Part shown: one piece after another, positions 37,501-44,200 of the stretch
Layout: each line of letters opens with the position of its first letter
How positions within the stretch are numbered: the first letter of the stretch is position 1
Assembly (NCBI RefSeq): GCF_020080835.1
Contig: NC_058160.1
Coordinates: forward strand, 29,313,152-29,377,151
Reading direction: 5' to 3'
Length of the DNA stretch: 64,000 nt
From: Cotesia glomerata
Taxonomy: Eukaryota > Arthropoda > Insecta > Hymenoptera > Braconidae
Notes under the pieces: model-generated
Databases searched by the model: none
What the model was told of the DNA's origin: nothing
Seen by the model: the letters and a program-made list of their open reading frames with translations, nothing else
Made by a program: the position numbers and the translations under genes

Positions 37501-38575
37501 TTATTAAAAAATATTAGATTTGATAAAAATAATAAGAAACTTTTTTAAAGAAAATAAAATTTCCCACAAAAAATAATTTTTTCATATTTTCAACACTTTG
37601 TCTACAGTTTGAATTTTAAACTTAAAGTAACATTTTAATTTTTAACTTTTAAAATTATTTTTTGAAATTTTAAAGTTAAAATTTATTATAAAAATATCAA
37701 AAAAATGTTAAGACATTTTTTTAAAGTAACATTTTAATTTTTAACTTTTAAAATTTTTTTTTTTAATTTTAAAGTTAAAATTTATTAAAAAATATCAAAA
37801 AAATGTTGACATTTTTTTAAAGTAACATTAAATTTTCTACAAAAAAATTCTTATAATTTTTTCATATTTTTAATACTTTGTTTACAATTTGAATTTTAAA
37901 AATTGCAAAAGTAACTTTTCAATTTTTAGCTCTAAAATTTTTTTTTTTTTTATTTTAAAGTTAAAATTCATTAAAAAATATTAAAAAAATGATAAGGAAC
38001 ATTTTTAAAGAAAAATTAAATTTTTTTACAAAAAAAGTCTTATAATTTTTCTGTATTTTTGATACTTTGTCTACAATTAAAATTTTAAATCTTGTAAAAG
38101 TAACATTTTAAAATTTAGCTCTAAAAAAATTTTTTTATAGATTTTAAAGTTAAAATTTATTAAAAAATATTAAAGATTTGATAAAAATGATAAGGAACTT
38201 TTATAAGTTAAAAATAAAATTTCCTACAAAAAATAATTTTTTCATATTTTCAATACTTTGTCTATAGCATGAATTTAAAATTAAAAAAAAAAACTCACCA
38301 TTACAAGCCTGTTTAAAGCCAGGACAGCAATCCCCATGTTTGAGACAGGAATAATGACAATAACACGGTTTCTCAGTATAATTATTACGATGATGGTGGC
38401 TGTGAAAAATAGGCGCCATCGAGGGACCGGTCACCGCACAATTTACACCATCGCTGGGACAACACCGGTTTGATTTATGACAACTGCTAGCCAAACTTGG
38501 ATTTATCAAATTATTCGTGACAATTATTGATACTAAGAAGAATATTAACTCGAGCAGCCCGCTCAATCGATCCAT
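4448..38575 (-). CDS. Somatomedin B / thrombospondin type-1 secreted protein, partial (SBSPON-like)
   Basis: Three exons join in frame: 38299-38575, 7763-7957, 4448-4595. All junctions are GT-AG with matching phases (277, 195 and 148 nt). Exon 1 encodes a hydrophobic signal peptide (about residues 1-30) and a Cys-rich somatomedin B domain ending CCPGFKQAC. Exon 2 encodes a thrombospondin type-1 repeat with the typical EWGPWSAC, CGRGIQKRSR and YCYSTQC segments. Exon 3 encodes a basic or amphipathic stretch (ETAYILPAELSAARHK, then NLRLRKQLFPSLGD). This order matches the somatomedin B and thrombospondin type-1 domain-containing (RPE-spondin) family, which is secreted and probably matrix-associated. 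The reading frame is still open at the exon 3 donor (phase 2), and no C-terminal exon was found in 1-4447, so the gene is cut by the left edge. Intron 1 is about 30.3 kb and contains another gene on the opposite strand. The exact ortholog name is inferred. Confidence 0.85.
4596..5649. other. Intronic sequence of the SBSPON-like gene
   Basis: 4690-4970 is moderately GC-rich and non-repetitive; 5030-5600 is AT-rich. A short motif at 5424-5454 (CCTGATAAAG, then GAAACG, then TAA repeats) resembles the motif in the foldback at 5650-6186. No exon with a usable frame was found. Confidence 0.5.
5650..6186. mobile_element. Foldback repeat with hammerhead-like cores
   Basis: The left arm (about 5650-5790) and right arm (about 6058-6185) are near-complementary. 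Both carry GTATTTTTACAGTATGCC, a core CTGAAGA, a five-base stem GTTGG/CCAAC with loop AAATAAAG, then GAAACG. The right-arm core is at 6090-6121 (+); the left-arm core is at about 5724-5755 (-). The arrangement resembles the hammerhead motifs known from Penelope-like elements, but there is one extra A before the stem and I could not place a cleavage site. Ribozyme activity is not claimed. Confidence 0.5.
6190..7703. mobile_element. TIR element (CACGGAAAAAAGTAAACTGT family), copy 1
   Basis: The left end is CACGGAAAAAAGTAAACTGT. The right end is its near-complement, ending TTTTTTCCGTG. TATA on both sides may be a target duplication. Against the copy at 22444-23200 it carries extra sequence in the middle (about 6620-7370), including an internal duplication (GCATCTGAAAGCTTATTAAA-like segments near 7010 and 7145). 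No transposase ORF, so it is non-autonomous. Confidence 0.7.
7763..7957 (-). CDS. SBSPON-like exon 2: thrombospondin type-1 repeat
   Basis: The acceptor TTCCAG is followed by a 195-nt exon encoding VHDCIGSEWGPWSACN, then CGRGIQKRSR, GGKGC, QRRYCYSTQC and a linker. The W..W..C and six-Cys layout is that of a TSP1 repeat. The donor GTAAAA follows a phase-1 split codon. The exon is clearly richer in GC than the flanking intron, as expected for conserved coding DNA. Confidence 0.88.
7958..8848. other. Gap between SBSPON-like exon 2 and the histone-fold gene
   Basis: AT-rich, with a (TTGC)n-like run near 8470 and a GC-richer patch at 8510-8580. It must contain the promoter of the plus-strand gene starting at 8849. 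No clear TATA box or initiator could be singled out. Confidence 0.4.
8849..9974 (+). CDS. Small histone-fold protein (CENP-X/CENP-W/H2B-like), two exons
   Basis: Exon 1 (8849-8918) begins ATGTCAAGACGC and encodes a basic N-terminus (MSRRSGTDRRRTLHLSS). Exon 2 (9730-9974) follows acceptor TTTCAG and ends at TGA, giving 104 residues. Exon 2 encodes a long helix (SADAQAALSNLIEDVIENTL), a turn (AENAGKNK), then a short helix (VSIEEIEGALKKL). This matches the alpha2-loop2-alpha3 part of a histone fold. The spacing resembles H2B and CENP-X; which subfamily it belongs to is unresolved. A DNA-binding or kinetochore role is inference. The basic tail ends QPFKRRF. The gene lies inside intron 1 of the SBSPON-like gene on the opposite strand. 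Its own intron holds a Helitron, and AATAAA occurs 54 bases after the stop. Confidence 0.72.
9123..9550 (+). mobile_element. Short non-autonomous Helitron
   Basis: It starts TCTATATATATAAAAATA and ends ACCGGGTCAGCTAG, flanked by A on the left and T on the right. These are the TC...CTRR ends and A/T insertion site of Helitrons. The internal phrase GTCTCGCTAAAACTC and ACGGCTGGACCGATTTTCAA recur in the other Helitrons of this window. The 428-bp element sits in the intron of the histone-fold gene and has no coding capacity. Confidence 0.75.
10028..10033 (+). terminator. Candidate poly(A) signal of the histone-fold gene
   Basis: AATAAA lies 54 bases downstream of the TGA at 9972-9974, in the expected position for a short 3' UTR. 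Confidence 0.5.
10156..10220 (+). other. Orphan candidate coding exon
   Basis: TTTCCTCAG precedes a 65-nt segment followed by GTAAGT. In one phase it encodes ARSIDKGTIYFPAENKCTVC-GG, which looks like the CxxC region of a VWC-type domain. In a second phase it also stays open across the donor and could continue exon 1 of the histone-fold gene as an alternative end. No partner exon was found, so gene membership is unknown. Confidence 0.35.
10221..11539. other. Intronic sequence without recognised genes
   Basis: AT-rich, with a poly-T run near 10580. 11281-11500 is more balanced in composition and open in one plus frame (11308-11562), but that frame resembles no known family and runs into HINE copy B. 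Confidence 0.4.
11540..12904 (-). mobile_element. HINE element, copy B (reverse)
   Basis: Read on the minus strand it starts TCTATATTATTAAGAG at 12904 and has the family leader at about 12700-12900. Four palindromic units follow toward the left. Units at 12117-12395 and 12395-12620 are almost identical, indicating recent tandem amplification. The 3' hairpin end is missing. Confidence 0.75.
12905..13876. other. Intronic, relatively GC-rich unique sequence
   Basis: 13000-13340 and 13540-13720 are not repeats and have balanced composition, which stands out against the surroundings. No open frame with splice sites was recognised. They could be regulatory DNA of the SBSPON-like gene. Confidence 0.35.
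13877..14482. mobile_element. TIR element ACACTGAAAAAAAAATTTC
   Basis: Ends ACACTGAAAAAAAAATTT and AAATTTATTTTTTTTTCAGTGT are near-complementary. The interior has three to four imperfect ~120-bp repeats (AAAATTTTCTAAATCTAAAT... GGAAATAATTACAGTATGAA). No ORF of note, so it is a MITE-like element. Confidence 0.6.
14483..15949. other. Intronic sequence without recognised genes
   Basis: 14730-15780 is non-repetitive with moderate GC. A 95-codon minus frame (15167-15454) has no recognisable domain or flanking splice structure, so I do not call it a gene. Confidence 0.4.
15982..17315 (-). mobile_element. Non-autonomous Helitron in LINE tail
   Basis: On the minus strand it starts TCTATATAAATAAAAATAAA and ends GAAGTTCACCGGGTCGTCTAG, flanked by A and T. 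It carries the ACGGCTGGACCGATTGGGCT phrase near its 5' end. Internally there are about five degenerate ~140-bp repeats containing CCTACCAAATTTGGGGTCT-like and CCCCCGCAAT-like segments. No transposase. Confidence 0.75.
17591..17821 (-). pseudogene. LINE ORF2 C-terminal remnant
   Basis: Encodes EHSFSISAIRLWQKLPADIV and FKKKMYDYLI. This is the 'SFS.SA.RLW..LP..I....L..FKkk...L' tail typical of non-LTR endonuclease/reverse transcriptase polyproteins. Only the last about 75 residues remain, so it is a dead fragment. Confidence 0.75.
17822..18294. other. Gene-free, possible element edge
   Basis: Begins CACTGATAGAAGGATTTAGT followed by many TTTAGTA/ACTAAAT repeats that can pair locally. It looks like the end of an inverted-repeat element, but a matching right end was not found. 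Confidence 0.35.
18295..18360. repeat. 66-bp near-perfect palindrome
   Basis: TAAGGTAAAAGCCCCAAAAT and its complement ATATTGGGGCTTTTACCTTA flank a TGATCATATACTGGTACATG centre. The termini AAGGTAAAAG match those of elements at 42157, 52681 and (AAGGTAAAGT) 20774. Confidence 0.85.
18520..18890. repeat. Two adjacent inverted repeats, GC-rich core
   Basis: First: GGGCAGGAAAATAAGAAA...CTCAGATTACATGT pairs with ACATGTGATCTGAGG...CTTATTTCCTGCCC around a CCGAGGCGAAGCCGAGG loop. Second: CCAAAAAAAATTTTGGAACG / GGTGTGCG (about 18727-18765) pairs with CGCACAC...GTTCCAAAATTTT (about 18840-18875). No coding frame. It looks like a foldback transposon. Confidence 0.6.
19063..19512. mobile_element. CACGG-family TIR element, 5'-truncated
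   Basis: Matches the right part of the elements at 6190-7703 and 22444-23200, from AAGCAACGTCAATATTGAC to the terminal GTTTACTTTTTTCCGTG. The left TIR is absent. Confidence 0.7.
19513..20773. other. Intronic sequence without recognised genes
   Basis: AT-rich with a (GGATAA)-like cluster at 19640-19720 and ATAATAATAAT runs. Small open frames have no recognisable features. Confidence 0.4.
20919..21591 (+). mobile_element. LINE 3' end fragment
   Basis: Open frame to the stop at 21069-21071 encodes TTTYEHSFVMSAIRFWQDLP and LESFKTRVFDFLINLE, homologous to the remnant at 17591-17821. A 3' UTR follows, with a twice-present CACATACATTTCATCTCAAT, then TTGCCATTCGGCTTTGTGTC and a TAAA-repeat tail. A GCGCGCGCAAGCGCGCGC segment at about 21358-21376 interrupts the UTR. 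Confidence 0.65.
22444..23200. mobile_element. CACGG-family TIR element, intact copy
   Basis: The ends CACGGAAAAAAGTAAACTGT and ACAGTTTACTTTTTTCCGTG are exact complements. The 757-bp interior matches copies at 6190 and 19063, without the extra middle of the first. Non-coding. Confidence 0.8.
23289..23989. mobile_element. TIR element with internal tRNA-like sequence
   Basis: Left CACGGGAAAAAATTTCTGGG and right CCTTCAATTTTCTTTCCGTG are roughly complementary. The interior repeats AATTTACAATAGT/ACTATTGTAAA segments in both orientations. A tRNA-like segment lies at 23588-23668. Confidence 0.55.
23588..23668 (+). repeat. tRNA-like segment (SINE-derived)
   Basis: TTAGCTCGGATAGC resembles box A. 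CTGGGTTCGATTCCCAG is a perfect T arm with box B. No matching acceptor stem was found, and a pyrimidine-rich tract follows (TATCTCTCTCCCTCCC), so this is probably a tRNA-derived insertion and not a tRNA gene. Confidence 0.5.
24513..26341. other. Intronic sequence without recognised genes
   Basis: 24530-24960 holds two diverged direct copies of a ~240-bp AT-rich segment (TTTTTTAAAATTAAG...TTCACGTTGTAAAAAATAT). 25020-25480 is more GC-balanced. 25550-25860 contains many AAGAAAATTT/TTTTCTTG motifs that can fold locally. Confidence 0.4.
26342..27247. mobile_element. TIR element CCCTCACGGTTTTGGAAAT
   Basis: The left end CCCTCACGGTTTTGGAAATG pairs with right TATTTCAAAAACCGCGAGGG (about 22 of 25). 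The interior is full of short TACCGTA/TACGGTA motifs in both orientations. A reversed tRNA-like segment lies in the middle (26763-26830). No ORF of interest. Confidence 0.7.
26763..26830 (-). repeat. tRNA-like segment inside TIR element
   Basis: Minus strand reads TGATAGCTCAACTGGTAGAG (good box A and D arm) and later GAGCTCGAATCCCGG (box B with a G-to-C change). The T stem is broken, so a working tRNA is unlikely. Confidence 0.45.
27248..28951. other. Intronic sequence without recognised genes
   Basis: AT-rich to 28140; 28150-28740 is more GC-balanced and non-repetitive, with no supported exon. AATAAT repeats near 28840. Confidence 0.4.
29636..29710 (+). repeat. tRNA-like segment (Asp-like)
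   Basis: GGGTTCGAATCCC is a good box B, and ATGTCACCGG resembles the GUC anticodon arm of tRNA-Asp. The acceptor and D stems are mismatched and a pyrimidine-rich tract follows. It is probably a SINE-type or degenerate copy. Confidence 0.45.
30505..30690. repeat. 15-bp minisatellite
   Basis: About 12 near-perfect copies of CATGGTAACGGTAAC/CATGGCAACGGTAAC. All frames are open (e.g. NGNHG repeats on the plus strand), but this is a by-product of the period being a multiple of three. Markedly GC-richer than its surroundings. Confidence 0.9.
32062..34051. other. Intronic sequence with AT tandem block
   Basis: 32260-32760 and 33530-33860 are non-repetitive and GC-balanced with no supported exon; the second is pyrimidine-rich on the plus strand. 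Between them lies a tandem block (32860-33520). Confidence 0.4.
32860..33520. repeat. AT-rich tandem repeats
   Basis: Four to five imperfect copies of a segment containing TTTTTATCATTAATCATAAA, AATTCATCTGAATAATTTTT and CAATGACGTTTTTTTGTAAA, spaced roughly 110-190 bp. Confidence 0.7.
34052..36400 (+). mobile_element. HINE element D with ~400-bp direct repeats
   Basis: The start TCTATATTATTAAGAGAATA and the end GGCAGTCGCGTAGCGACTGC + AGTTTGCTAG match the HINE ends. The core instead holds about five direct repeats of 387-417 bp, each starting near AATTTATATAATTAAGAGA (about 34314, 34731, 35135, 35541, 35928). The repeat start resembles the element's own 5' end, so the units may derive from repeated 5'-end capture. 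Confidence 0.8.
36401..37260. other. Intronic sequence
   Basis: Contains TAA/AAT microsatellites (36410-36440, 36916-36945). A 99-codon plus frame at 36959-37258 has no recognised domain and is not called. Confidence 0.4.
37261..38290. repeat. AT-rich tandem repeats flanking exon 1 donor
   Basis: Four to five imperfect copies of a ~150-250 bp segment with TTTTAAAGTTAAAATTTATT, TTTTTCATATTTTTAATACT and TTGTCTACAATTAAAATTTT. The array ends about 10 bases from the SBSPON-like exon 1 donor. Confidence 0.7.
38299..38575 (-). CDS. SBSPON-like exon 1: start, signal peptide, somatomedin B domain
   Basis: The ATG at 38575-38573 is followed by a hydrophobic stretch (LLELIFFLVSIIV) that reads as a secretion signal. 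A Cys-rich domain with two CC pairs (RCCPSDG, GDCCPGF) and CYCHYSCLKHG follows, which is the somatomedin B pattern. A His-rich insert (HSHHHRN) lies inside the domain. The exon ends AAT-G before donor GTGAGT at 38298, phase 1. Confidence 0.88.
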
Positions 38576-39024
38576 TTTTCACCATTCAATTTTAAATCAC
38601 TCAATTTAATTAAAAATATATGTTTTTTAAATTAATTTAAAGGACCGATTTGTTGCGGTGAATGACTTCTGGATGTGCCGAAGTCGTTTGAAAGACTCGA
38701 CGATTCAACAAAGTTTAACTGTGACTTCCCGGTGGATACGATCGTGTGTGTTAAGAACCCAACGCATTTTAATAGATACCCCCCACTATGTCTTGATCTT
38801 TCTTGCTGTTTAATCCCATACATATTTTAATATACATTTATAAGATAAACATCTCAGATTTTTTTTATCTCTCCAGATTTTAATTATTAAAATTACTAAG
38901 CAGTTTTCTTCATCGGAAAACAAATTTTTTTTTTTTGTAACATATTTTATTTTATGAATAATTTTTTAATAAATTTTACAATTTGTTTTTTTTTTTTTTA
39001 ATTTGTTAAAAAAAAAATTTATTA
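38576..39024 (-). promoter_or_regulatory. 5' flank of SBSPON-like gene
   Basis: 38630-38820 is GC-balanced and non-repetitive directly upstream of the ATG, so a 5' UTR or promoter is likely. No definite TATA box or initiator was identified. HINE copy E begins 450 bp upstream. Confidence 0.35.
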
Positions 39025-39741
39025 TCTATATTATTAAGAAAATAAGAAAGATTTTGTCTTCAGGATAGTCATATGGTAAAATAAGTATTTGCATTGGAAA
39101 TTGCTCTATCTCTAGATATATAATTAAGAAATGACCTTGTATCTCGTGAAATATTGACATTTTTAAAGATATAAGCTCATCCCGATGTCACACTCATCAA
39201 GACCTTTCATTTGAATACCCACATCAATTTTTCATATATTTATATATATTCATATATCATATATTATATATATATATGAAAAATATATCAAAAATGCATG
39301 TGGGTACTTAAATGAAAGCTCTTGATGAGTGCAACGTCGGGATGAGCTTATATCTTTAAAAATGTCAATAGTTAAGAAATTATAGTGCAATTTAACAAAT
39401 ATCTTGTGAAATATTGACATTTTTAAAGATATAAGCTCATCCTGACATTACTCTCATCGAGACCTTTTATTTGAGTACCCACATCAATTTTTCATATATT
39501 TTATATATTTATATATTTCACAAATACTATATATATATAAAATATATAAAAAATGCCATGTGGGTACTTGAATGAAAGGTCTCGATGAGTGTAACATCAA
39601 AATGAGTTTATATCTTAAAAAAAGTCAATAATTAAGAAATTACCTTGTATCTTGTCAATTATCTACAATTTTAAAGATATAAGCTCACCCTGACGTTACG
39701 CTCATCGAGACCTTTCATTTAAGTACCCACATCAATTTTTC

Positions 39742-39785
<44 letters not shown>

Positions 39786-39941
39786 AAAATGCAAGTGGGT
39801 ACTCAAATTAAAGCTCTTGATGCGTGTAACATCGGGATGAGCTTATATCTTTAAAAATGTCAATATTTAAGAAAGTACAGTGCAATTTAACAAAAGTCAT
39901 TATTTAATAAAGCAAAATTTTATTTATTTATAGTTTACTAG
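39025..39941 (+). mobile_element. HINE element, copy E
   Basis: Starts TCTATATTATTAAGAAAATA with a shortened leader. Three palindromic units follow, the last with a (TA)n centre (39745-39782). Ends TTTATTTATAGTTTACTAG without the hairpin, so a small 3' deletion is likely. Confidence 0.72.
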
Positions 39942-41127
39942 TATTAAAAAATAAAAAATTAAAATATAGTACAAAATAATTGAGTTATTAATTTTATTTA
40001 AGATAAATAATTCTGTAACATATAATATTATATCAAGAAGAAGCGTTAAGAAGAATAAAAGTAATCTTCAGAGTTCCTAATACGAATTGTCAGCAGTAAA
40101 TACCCGGAATAGAAACACGAGTCATCGTACATGTGTCGGGAAGTCGGGATAGATAGTAGATAGGGAGCTGGAGCCGTCAGTTGAGACCAGACGGAGATGC
40201 CAACAGAGAAAAAGCGAGGAGTGGGTGGAAGAAACGTGAGAAAGTGATTAAATACGAAGGTGCCACAGAGCACACACAAGCAGTTTCCGCGTCCTGGAAC
40301 TTTATTTCTTGGACAGCCTCTGACGTAGATCGCTCGCTAAATTAAATTACTCGACGTTATTAATTAATCAACTCTTTTAGACTCTAATCAACTTCCGCTA
40401 GTTATTTTGTTGCGTCTGCATAATTATGATGTATTTTTTTAATAAAGCTCCCAATGGAAAATAACTTTTCGCTTGAGAATTTTTTTACAAAAATTTTAAT
40501 TTAATTTTTACAATCATTAATAAAATTAAAAAAACTATTTTATCAAAAATTAGTTAAATTTTTATAAAACTAATAATTAATTACTCAAAAAAAAATCCTT
40601 GAATTTTAATAATTATTTTTTACTATAAAAAATATTTAAAAAATCATTTAATCAAAAATTAATTCAATTTTCATAAAACTAATAATCATTTATTCAAGAA
40701 AAAATTCTTGAATTTTAATAATTTTTTACTATAAAAAATATTTAAAAAATCATTTAATCAAAAATTAGTTCAATTTTTTTTTTAACTAATTTTATCTATT
40801 TAATTAAAAGAAAATCCTTGAATTGTAAAAATAACTTTTTACTATAAAAAATATTTAAAAAATCATTTAATCAAAAATTAATTCAATTTTCATAAAACTA
40901 ATAATCATTTATTCAAGAAAAAATTCTTGAATTGTAAAAATAACTTTTTACTATAAAAAATATTTTTAAAAATTAGTTTAATTTTTTTAAAACTTAAATT
41001 TATTTATTCAAAAATAAATCTTTGAATTTTAAAAATAATTTTTTACTATAAAAAATATTAAAAATTAAATTAATTATAAAAAAGGTTTAAATGATAAATT
41101 AATACTGTAAAATAATTTTTAAATAAA
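39942..41127. other. Intergenic between SBSPON-like gene and RpL10A
   Basis: 40040-40400 is GC-balanced and unique (possible 5' UTR or regulatory DNA of the SBSPON-like gene). 40480-41100 is imperfect ~120-bp AT tandem repeat (TTTTTACTATAAAAAATATTTAA, AATCATTTAATCAAAAATTA). No gene seen. Confidence 0.45.
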
Positions 41128-41133
41128 TTTATT
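41128..41133 (-). terminator. RpL10A: Candidate poly(A) signal of RpL10A
   Basis: AATAAA on the minus strand about 77 bases beyond the TGA (41212-41210), a plausible short 3' UTR. Confidence 0.4.
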
Positions 41134-41209
41134 ATTCAATTGAATAAAAAGATGCTAACAAGATGACAGAGTCGGCATCGATAATTTTAATCAATAATAT
41201 TAAAATAAA

Positions 41210-44200
41210 TCAGTACAATCGTTGAGGAGGACCCATCGAAGATTTTATGTGAAGAGAGCGTACGTTCTGCCAGTGCTTCTTCAGCAGAGAGACAAGGAAG
41301 TTGATCGACAAGTGAACGTTCTGAACGAGCTCATCTTCGGACATCTCAACGTGGCCGACTGCGACAGACAAACAGAGTACTTTCTTCATCTGGAACTTGA
41401 TGGTAGCCTTGACTTCGTCGATTTTGCCCATCATTGATTCCTGATGAGACAAAAGCCCAGGGAATTTACCGGCTTTGTTCAAACCCGGACCCAGCAGACG
41501 TGGGATCTGCTTGATCAACGACTCACTGGCCAAGAATGCGTCGTATTTTTTGGCTAAAAAAATTTTTTAATTTTCAATTAAAAAAATGATCATAAATTTA
41601 AATCAAATTAATTAATTAATTAATTAATATTTAAACTGTCTCAACACTGATTGCGGTACATTGTTATTTTAAACCCAACGTCCTCACCCAGTGAAGAATT
41701 TTCTCTCCTTCACATTGACAACTCAAATTATCATCAATAAAATAATCCAAGTGCTTTTAGGAAGGTCTAGTATAGATAATTGTATTAAGAAATAATTACC
41801 GAGCTTCTTGACGAGTTTTTTGTTCTTGTTTAGTTTTTTAAGAGCCTCGGCGTCCATGAAAGGAACATTGTTAGCCTTGGCTTCGTCACAATGCTGTTGA
41901 TCTCCAAGAATGCATACTTGCATTTTTGGTCTTGGGATGTTCTTCAACCTGAATTAAATTAAATAATCATTTATTCTTTGTAAAAGATAATTAATTTATC
42001 TAATAATAATAAATACAATTATCAGTTCATTTTTCGCATCAAGTATTCAGTTAATACATGCATAATTATTACCATCATGAGTAATATGAACGTTTATTTT
42101 TTTTTTTAAGTCTAAATTTGATCCAACTTGAATTTCAATTTTTAAAAATTTGGATAAGGTAAAAAACCCAGTGTTGACACTGGCCTAGTTATTGACACTT
42201 GCAATTTTATTCTCATTAAAAAGAAAAAAAAATTAACTCTAATAAATTTTAAGATAATTGGTTTATTGAGAACATTTTTTTTTAATTAGAATAAAATTGC
42301 AAGTGTCAAACAACTAGGCCAGTGTCAATAACTGGGTCTTTTACCTTATATTATTTTTAAATTTCTTAAAAAAATTTTTGTAATTATTGATAAGTGGAGT
42401 CAAAGCTTTTTTTGGTCATAAAAAATAGATGAATTGATGGATTATCATAATTTTTTTTATTTTTTGTTTTTACGGCGGATTTACGGTGGTGATATTGAAA
42501 ATATCAAAAAGTTAATAATTCAATTTAAAAATTAACTTTGAAAGTTGGAAAAAATTTTGGCTCGTCTTTTTTGATAAAATTTCTATTTTATCTTTTTTTC
42601 ATATTTTTTTTGAAAAGTACATAAAAAAAACCAACAATAAAAAAAAAAGTTGAATATCACAATTTTCTAAAAAATCTATAAATTTTTTTGTCAATTAGTA
42701 AAATTTGTCAAAATTGTGGTAATCAGCTTTTTTATTCAATTGTTCATTTTTTAATGTATTTTTCGAGAAAAAAAAAAAAAATATATATATATATATTAAA
42801 ATTTTCAAAACAAAATTTCGTTTAAACAAATGAAAATTAAAATCATGGACCCCACTTGTAATTAGTTACTAAATTTTTTTTTTCTCAGAATATTTCAAGT
42901 TGTATCACCATAATTGTTTTTCAACGCATCAACGACCAACTACGTTAAATCGACGTCAGCTCAAATCCCAGAGACAATTAAAAATCTTTCAAAAAACTAA
43001 TCTCTGATATTCAAAGCTACATCTAGCCAATAATCAAGCTTGAGAAAAAATTCCTCATTCATGAATATTAGATACTTATATGGGGGCGGTAATATTACAA
43101 TAAATAGTAATAAGACCTTCCCAGTTGTTTTAAGACCCTGGGTACAGGTCCGCCGAGAAAGCTCAGCTTCCTGACAATACGAGTCAATCTTTTCAAGCTC
43201 AATATTTTTAATGTCTATTATTATTTATACGTAAAAAAATCCTGATAAATCCACGCCGCATGAATGTAAGTGTCTTAAATCCACGGTGTGTGAATGTAAA
43301 GGCCCTTAAGGGAGAAATACGTGTCGAAGGCCATTTTCATGCTGATTTTCATTCATTTTTTTAAGGTATAAAAAATTAATATTATTTATTGAAACTATCC
43401 GGTTATTTTATACATATATTTATAAGTATTTTTTTTATTAAACAACAATACAAGCTAACAAATAGCGGAAATATCAGCTGATACACATTGTAGGTTGTCA
43501 TCCGACTTAGCAGTCTGTGTGCAGTATGGAAGCCACAATTTTTATTTGAAATCAATGGCACAGAAAAATTACTTCATTTATATGTGTATCTTGCATATGA
43601 ACCTCAATTCCAAAAAAGATAAGTAAAAATTTGCATTTTTTAGAGGGCTATGAAATTAAGTCGTGATTTTTTACCACTTTTTCATACATTGTTTATTAAA
43701 AAAAAAAATAGTTTAAATAAAAATATCGCTTCCGATTGAGGTTCATATTTAAGGAAATTGTATAAAGAAAATTATAAGCCATATCACAAGATGATTGGTT
43801 TAAAACTCTTTGAACTAGACTGCACACAGTTTTGAAAAAACTCGTTTCGAGAAAAACGCGTTTGAAAAAAAAAATTGACAAAAAGTTAATGTAAAAATAG
43901 TATTAACAGCCGAGACCAGTGATTGCAGTTTCAATCGGCTTAGCGAAACAAATGGAAATTTTGAAAAAACCTTTTTACACGCTTTATATTAGCTTCACTT
44001 GTATGTCAGTTTGTCAGTATGTCAGTATGTCAGTATGTAACTCTCCGTGGGTAATTTGCGCGCCTGAATATTTTTGATAATCAACAAATAATAGTTTAAA
44101 AAAACTAAAAAATCACGCTTTTATAAATAAACCAAACTAAAAAGTAAAAAATAAATAATAGTTTAAAAAAACTAAAAACACGCTTTTTATAGAAAACCAA